From Polytrichum commune (lineage: Eukaryota; Streptophyta; Polytrichopsida; Polytrichales; Polytrichaceae), in contig OX485809.1 in NCBI GenBank assembly GCA_950295325.1, forward strand, positions 41,635,081 to 41,695,080: a DNA stretch of 60,000 bases, read 5' to 3'. The position numbers and the translations under genes are program-made. The notes under the pieces were generated by a model that saw only the letters and a list, made by a program, of their open reading frames with translations, had not been told where the DNA came from and made no database searches. Of this stretch, positions 54,974 to 60,000 are shown piece by piece. How positions within the stretch are numbered: the stretch's first letter is position 1; the number at the start of each line of letters is the position of its first letter.

Positions 54974-55418
54974 GTCAATACCGTGTTACTAGTGTTGATC
55001 TAGTATGTTCTTTAAGAGATATGAGTAGGTTTATGATATGCAATCTTAAGAAAAACAATTCATAACCAATGGTATGGTAAGAATATTAGAAAACCAAATG
55101 ACATGAGGTTATGTGCATTAATTGGATATTCCCAGTTTTCCAAGGATATGTATGGCTCATTATGGAAGTTCCCAATACCAATAATAATATGTATGTCTTA
55201 TGCTTCACAATACTCAAACAAATAGGATAGAATAAAGGAGATAGATAGATAGAAACTCCGGTCCCTTTTTAGCAAGGGGCCGGCGTGAATAAAGTGTCCG
55301 TTCGTAATGCCAATGACCCGATGCCCACTGGACAAGGGGACATTGGGACAATACTACTCTCCCCTTTCGAGGATGGACACTATAGTGACACACTATACTA
55401 GTTCCTAGCTAGCCACTA
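54974..55418. other. Noncoding gap
   Basis: Short (ATAG)n run at about 55241. GGGGCCGGCGTGAATAAAGT to GGATGGACACTATAGTG is somewhat GC-rich but carries no frame or repeat I can name. Confidence 0.35.
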
Positions 55419-55425
55419 GTGCCTT

Positions 55426-55604
55426 GAAGATACCGGACATGGTATCCCCCCAAAGGGCTTTGAGGTACCCATACAACAAGGTCCAAGGACCCCCCACCAT
55501 AGTTGGGTGGACTAAGGTGGTGAGCACCACGCCGGCATGGGGAATAGAACCCACAACCTCCTCATTGGGGGCCATGAGCCCTAACCACCAAGCCAAGGCC
55601 CGTG
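55426..55604 (-). mobile_element. tRNA-derived SINE, copy on minus strand
   Basis: On the minus strand GGCTTGGTGGTTAGGGC is a Pol III A-box match and GGTTCTATTCC is a B box with one change, spaced as in a tRNA. A CCACC...GGTACCTCAAAGCC body follows. It is flanked by AAGGCAC on both sides (minus sense; plus 55419-55425 and 55605-55611). About 180 bp, usual SINE size. Confidence 0.65.
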
Positions 55605-55611
55605 GTGCCTT

Positions 55612-58217
55612 TAGAATAAAGGAACAATATTGGAATTGAAATGCCAACAAGACAACATTCGTATTGAGAAAAGGTGTGGTGACAAAATGTGGACTTAATA
55701 TTAACACACAATAGTAATTCAATTGGAAAATCCCACAACCATGCCTTACATTATATTATTCTACTCTTCGAATAATCATTTTGGATACCTTTTTCCCAAT
55801 GGTGATTATTGGAAGGCCAAACTTATGGGCATATTTAATGGAAGCACCATAATTTGGCATTTGGGGCTAAATAGGGTAGAGGGGATGGTCTTAGATGATT
55901 TTCCACTATGAATGTCAACATAACTTCTGAAAATTAGTGCGGTCCGTACTAAGGGTGACTTTATATAGAACATGGGATCACACAAACACCAGCCTAATTG
56001 TCAAGCATTGAGCCCTCAATCCAGCCCAACTTTTGTCAACTTTTTTCAAGCCCGACTTTGTCACATCTAAAGTGATGAGGTCTAATTTTAGGTCTTGATG
56101 TTCTTGAGGGGAAATTTTAGTAAAGAGAATTAACCTTTCATGGATCAATGGTAAAGATGTTCATTGTCCAACGATGTGTCCAATCTGGCCCATGTTGATA
56201 GTTCAACCCAAGGAAAACATCCTCTCAATTTTTTTCAAGCCAGCCCAAAGATTAAGCACCAAAAAATTTGCCACCTTGGATGCCAAATAGGATGAGTAAA
56301 CAGTGGCCAACCCTAATATAAAAGCCCTTGGGCCAAATTTGATGAAACCACACGATCTTATTTGTTTAAATTCTTAGAGTTTGGGCTCGCCCTTAATTTG
56401 ACCATGAGTATAAAGTGGGCCTAAATCCAATTGATGTTGGAAATAGTTGGCGTGCAAAAAGATTGCTTCTATGTTTTTGTGGCACAATTATTGATTTCAA
56501 TCTTGATATCCTTAAAGGCTTTGACCCATGATTAACTCAAAATCAATTGATATGTATGTATGTATGTATGTATGTATGTGAAAAATGCCTCCACTACATT
56601 CACAAAATAAAAATCATGAAATAAATAAGCCTTTTGTAAAATATACAATTCACTCTCACTTTCCAATGAGAAAATCGTTGAACCATTTTTTTCACCACTA
56701 GGATGTAGCCCAACGATTGCATCAAGAAAACAAAGACAAGTCTAGCACAATGACTTAGCCACAATTTAGATGGGAAGCTCAAGGGAGCCAACAGACTCTC
56801 CAAAAACATCCAGTTTATAAAATTTCAAAAGCAAACCCTAGTGGACAAAGCAATCACTTGGGATTGTTGCCGTATGAAAACAATGTATGAAAACATAAAT
56901 TAGATGAAACTTACATATCTATTGTCATTTCTTTCTCTAAATACGAGGGACCCCTTTTGTACATCTACCTTAACTATAAAATGCTTAATTGCCTTTTGAA
57001 TTATACACACTAAAGAAAATTAATACCCTCCCTCATGTAAACTATGTACACTAAAGCCTCAAATAATAACCCTTTTTTACACTCACACTAGATTGTACGT
57101 GGTATGAGGAGTCCACCCTTTGGGTTGCCATGGCCCCTGGTTTTGCATTAGACCCACTACTTTTTGATAGGTTTCATGCAACATCGGGTAAACCATGAAG
57201 TTGTCATGTAGGTCTGTCCTTTTATTTGAATTTCTTTGATTTGTCATGCTCTCACGGTCTAGTGTCAATTTATTTGAACTTGGACGATCTCACACCTCTC
57301 AACCAATCACAAAATTCATATATCATTGGTCAAGGGCCCTCAAGCTGTAATGTTAAATAGCTTAAATAAACATGTCGGTGGTTGTGCGCACAAAGTTGCT
57401 TGGACCAAAGGCGGTTAATGTACAATAAGCTCATGGCCCATTTTTTTTAATTATAATATTGGTTGCCAAGAATGAGGTGTATGTGGGTCTAGTACATGTA
57501 GATTACATGGGGGGGGGGGGGGGATTTAAAAAAATAGACATTTGAGAAAATCAAAACTCATCATCCAGGACTCTATCTAGAATATCACACTATTTTGGAA
57601 AAATGGTGTGGTTGTTGATTGAATATCCATAAACAAAATTTAAGAGTATGTTTAATCTTAGAATGGATGAGTCAAACACCAAGCACCTTACTTGGACCTC
57701 TTTAATTATGCACCTCTTTAATTCACGTGTATTTAAGCTACATATTTTCATTTTTAGTCAATTGTGTCAAAAGTGACACAATCTAGGATCAACGCGTTCT
57801 TCAAGTAAACTTTTTATATCAGTTTATAAATTAATGTTCGTGTAGATTTGAGTTAGTATATACTTAGTCTAAGTGTCCTTGGATGCAAACATGTACTTAG
57901 TATTGAGGTCATTTACATCACATGTGAGTGAATTTCTATATTATCCTTGACATCAGATGATGTACAAAATAAAGCACATGACCCAGAATATGAAAAGGTG
58001 TTTTTCAAGACTTGGTCATGCTCATATAAATTGTGTATTTGGTTATATATTTAGCCCCTCAATCTTTTTGGGGTTAAGAGTTTCTCCCAATTTTCAAAGA
58101 GCACAAGATGACTAATATTTGTTTGAATTTCACACCCTTGGAGAATCACAAGTTCTGGCAACAAGAATAGTGGACCGAGTTTATACATGGCCACTTCACA
58201 CATGAGACTGAGAGCCC
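55612..58217. other. Noncoding interval
   Basis: (GTAT)n at about 56550-56580 and a poly-G run at 57510-57524. The frames at 55723-55911, 56600-56809 and 57083-57268 are short and have no domains. No gene seen. Confidence 0.35.
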
Positions 58218-58597
58218 GTGACCATTACACTTCAAGCACTCTCATTGGTGGAAAAGGCGGAGCCGATCCAAGTTCACTTCATACTGCGCTTTGAGAGACC
58301 AACAGAGTATGTGCATGGAAATGGATGTAAAGTCTACATGGATTCCTACATGGCATCGAATAGCATCCTACATGTTTCATGGTCACTTGGATTATTTTCA
58401 AAACGCACTTCTTGGAGTCCATGGCCTAACAAAAAATCAATAGGAGACCATGGCATTGTAAATGCTCACAACCGTTGATTAATTCTATTTTATCATGCGT
58501 GAGGACCCGCATGAATAGAAATTCATTGAACTAGCATTTGGTTGAGGGCCCCATCACGTATGACTTCACAGTACACTTGAGGGTCCGTGACGAACAG
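58218..58597 (+). pseudogene. Decayed coding relic with five in-frame TGA codons
   Basis: An 86-codon frame (RFERPTEYVHGNGCKVYMDS, then HVSWSLGLFSKRTSWSPWP, NAHNR) continues past its TGA in the same frame for about 38 more codons: LILFYHA, GPA, IEIH, TSIWLRAPSRMTSQYT, GSVTN. Each break is a TGA sitting where a Trp would fit. TGG to TGA is one transition, so this looks like a real sequence worn down by G-to-A change. Not recognised; probably a transposon protein. Confidence 0.4.
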
Positions 58598-59130
58598 GAA
58601 GAAGCGACTGCTAGTTATAGACGAACCGGTCGAGTTTGAAAAATGGTAACTGCTTTAAATGCAAGACTTTAGGAAAAACTACCCAACATTTTAGAGGAAC
58701 CTATGTCATTTAGGGTTGCAATGAAGAGTCCAACCCCTCGGATCCTCGGTGACTTTAGACAATTTTCTAGCATTGAAATAAATGTTTCAACCGTCTTACA
58801 TGTTGTGATCTTTCAGGTTTTTTCTTTACCAATTTGAAGCCTAATCTAAAGATGCGTGTGAAATGGTCCGAGATGACCTTAAACTACCGGATAATGGTGA
58901 AGAGATACCCAAATTTCAAGGAAGAGGTTGGCGGTTCGAATCCCGGCTGTGAAATCTCCTATTTACTTGATGGAAAACTTGTCAGGTGGTCAACTACCTC
59001 CTGTGCTTTGGCATTGGCATGTTGGCCTTCTGTCTCAAAGAAAAATAAAAAGATGCGTAAACAATGGGTAATTTTCGGGAAGTCTTGGACGTGAACGTGA
59101 ACGAGTTATGTGTGAGATGCGACCGGTTCA
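58598..59130. mobile_element. CCGGTT-type foldback element, copy D, with SINE inserted
   Basis: 58620-58730 carries a right-type arm (GACGAACCGGTCGAGTTTGA, CAAGACTTTAGGAAAAACTA, TTTTAGAGGAACC). 58790-58857 plus 59059-59130 forms a left-type arm (TTTCAGGTTTTTTCTTTACC ... GGGTAATTTTCGGGAAGTCT ... CGACCGGTTCATATG), continuous only if the SINE at 58858-59048 is removed. Confidence 0.6.
58858..59048 (+). mobile_element. tRNA-derived SINE with perfect target duplication
   Basis: Starts GTGAAATGGTCCGAGATG (A box like tRNA-Leu/Ser). The perfect B box GGTTCGAATCC is in TTGGCGGTTCGAATCCCGGC. The body ends in CTGTCTCAAAGAAAAATAAA, an A-rich tail. A 10-bp duplication AAAGATGCGT flanks it (58848-58857 and 59049-59058). 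191 bp. Such elements are transcribed by RNA polymerase III and moved by LINE machinery. The two SINEs in the window share layout but little sequence. Confidence 0.88.
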
Positions 59131-59506
59131 TATGTGACCTGGCCCTGGGCAGAGTGGGTGTGGGTGGCCTAAGTTAGTTTGAGGAGAGGATGGGGCCGAG
59201 ACCCACCGACTGCTTGTGACTGACACGTGCTGTGCCCAGTTTTGATTGATTCCCAGCTACTGGGACACCAAATGTACCGTATGTATGTATGAATGTAAGT
59301 TATGTATGTGGACTCCACTCCGTTTACTAACTGTGGAGATTCCCAATAAATATCGCACTGTGTTTCCCCACATTAATGATCCCGCCTTATTTTATGTTGC
59401 CCACCACACAGCCACTCTGGCTTATGTTGTCGTCGTCCTCCGTTCCTTTTCTTTTCCCTTCTTCAATTGCCGCATAAGGCCTACAAGCCAACGCCAAGTG
59501 CATTAA
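59131..59506. other. Noncoding gap
   Basis: (GTAT)n-like stretch at about 59276-59310; a promoter-like CCAATAAATATCGCAC at 59343. The frame at 59246-59506 shows no domain. Confidence 0.3.
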
Positions 59507-59991
59507 CGGCCGCTTCACACTACGGCCGACCAAGTCGAGAGGCCGTGGGATTCAATGCCCAAACTTTGCTGAGAGTTCAAAGAAATGAGCTGAAAATAGT
59601 CAATAGAATATAGGAATTGCAGCCTTCGGCCGGCCATAGTGTGAAGCTTCCAATTGTTTGTCCGGAGCATCCCACTTTATTCCCTGTCCGAAACAACCCC
59701 TCCAATCTAACGGCCAAGATCTTGTTAGTTTTTAGTTTTTATATTTTTATGAAAAATAATGACATCCTCTCGACCATAGTTTGGGTTCCCATTCTTGTCC
59801 GACGCGAACTTTGTTTGAGAGTTTGTTGAATCGGTCACAAAGTATTGCCATGTAGGCATTTTGGAGAGTGATGGCCTTTGGCTTTGGCCTCTAGTGTGAA
59901 GGGTCGAGAGGGTGAATTCTTGGTTTTTTGGCAATCTGATTGCTGGAAATCAATGGCCTCTCGACCTTCCAGCCATAGTGTGAAACGGCCC
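59507..59991. mobile_element. PIF/Harbinger-type MITE at the right edge
   Basis: Left CGGCCGCTTCACACTACGGC; right, inverted, GGGCCGTTTCACACTATGGC; GTCGAGAGGCC is shared further in. TAA flanks both sides (59504-59506 and 59992-59994), the TWA target of PIF elements. The TIR resembles that of the element at 15163-16930 (GGGCCGGTTTACACTACGG). Extra internal copies of the end (GGCCATAGTGTGAAGC at 59632, CTAGTGTGAAGGGTCGAGAG at 59893) show a rearranged interior. 485 bp, noncoding. Confidence 0.85.
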
Positions 59992-60000
59992 TAAGAACTA

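Noticed and set aside
58218-58597. Alternative genetic code with UGA read as Trp
   Set aside because: Gag-pro and other relics use TGG freely, and pol relics break at TAA, TAG and TGA alike. Decay explains it.

Overview
The window looks like nuclear DNA of a green plant-lineage eukaryote, and my best guess is a streptophyte (charophyte-type) alga. It is AT-rich, has no operons and no intact host gene that I can prove, and is built almost entirely of eukaryotic transposable elements: Ty3/gypsy, PIF/Harbinger, hAT, CACTA, pogo, tRNA-derived SINEs and foldback elements. The taxonomic guess rests mainly on the retrotransposon at the left end, because DNA-methyltransferase-bearing retrotransposons have been reported from charophytes and dinoflagellates. 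It is inference, not proof.

1-12 kb: a minus-strand Ty3/gypsy element (coding core 844-10239). Its order is gag with two zinc knuckles, aspartic protease, a cytosine-5 DNA methyltransferase domain, reverse transcriptase, RNase H, integrase, then a C-terminal PHD finger. All of this was once a single open frame of about 2,390 codons. It is now split by a 2,210-bp LTR-type insertion (5609-7818, TSD CCATG) and decayed by eleven in-frame stops and one frameshift, all on the methyltransferase-pol side. The gag-pro part is still fully open. Its 5' leader holds a 144-bp tandem repeat, a GC-rich island and a strong splice-donor match.

12-27 kb: a pogo-like transposase relic; a PIF/Harbinger element (TTA TSD) with a hAT-type element (8-bp TSD) nested in it; a longer copy of the same hAT family at 25166-26059, nested in a CCGGTT-rich foldback element; several MITEs; and a decayed coding stretch of unknown family (20803-21372).

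27-49 kb: sparse, mostly noncoding DNA with a GATA-bearing tandem duplication, a LINE-type 3' end relic, a gypsy pre-RT fragment, a 1.5-kb hAT element with TIR CAGGG and TSD ATTACGAT, more foldback copies, repeated fragments of an unrecognised protein (40.3 and 41.1 kb), and two GC-richer stretches that could be exons.

49-60 kb: a 5.2-kb CACTA element (49751-54970, TSD AGG) filled with tandem and subterminal repeats, two tRNA-derived SINEs with target duplications, another foldback copy, a coding relic with TGA at likely Trp positions, and a Harbinger-type MITE at the right edge. The elements form a nested record of successive insertions, several of which can be ordered in time from their TSDs.
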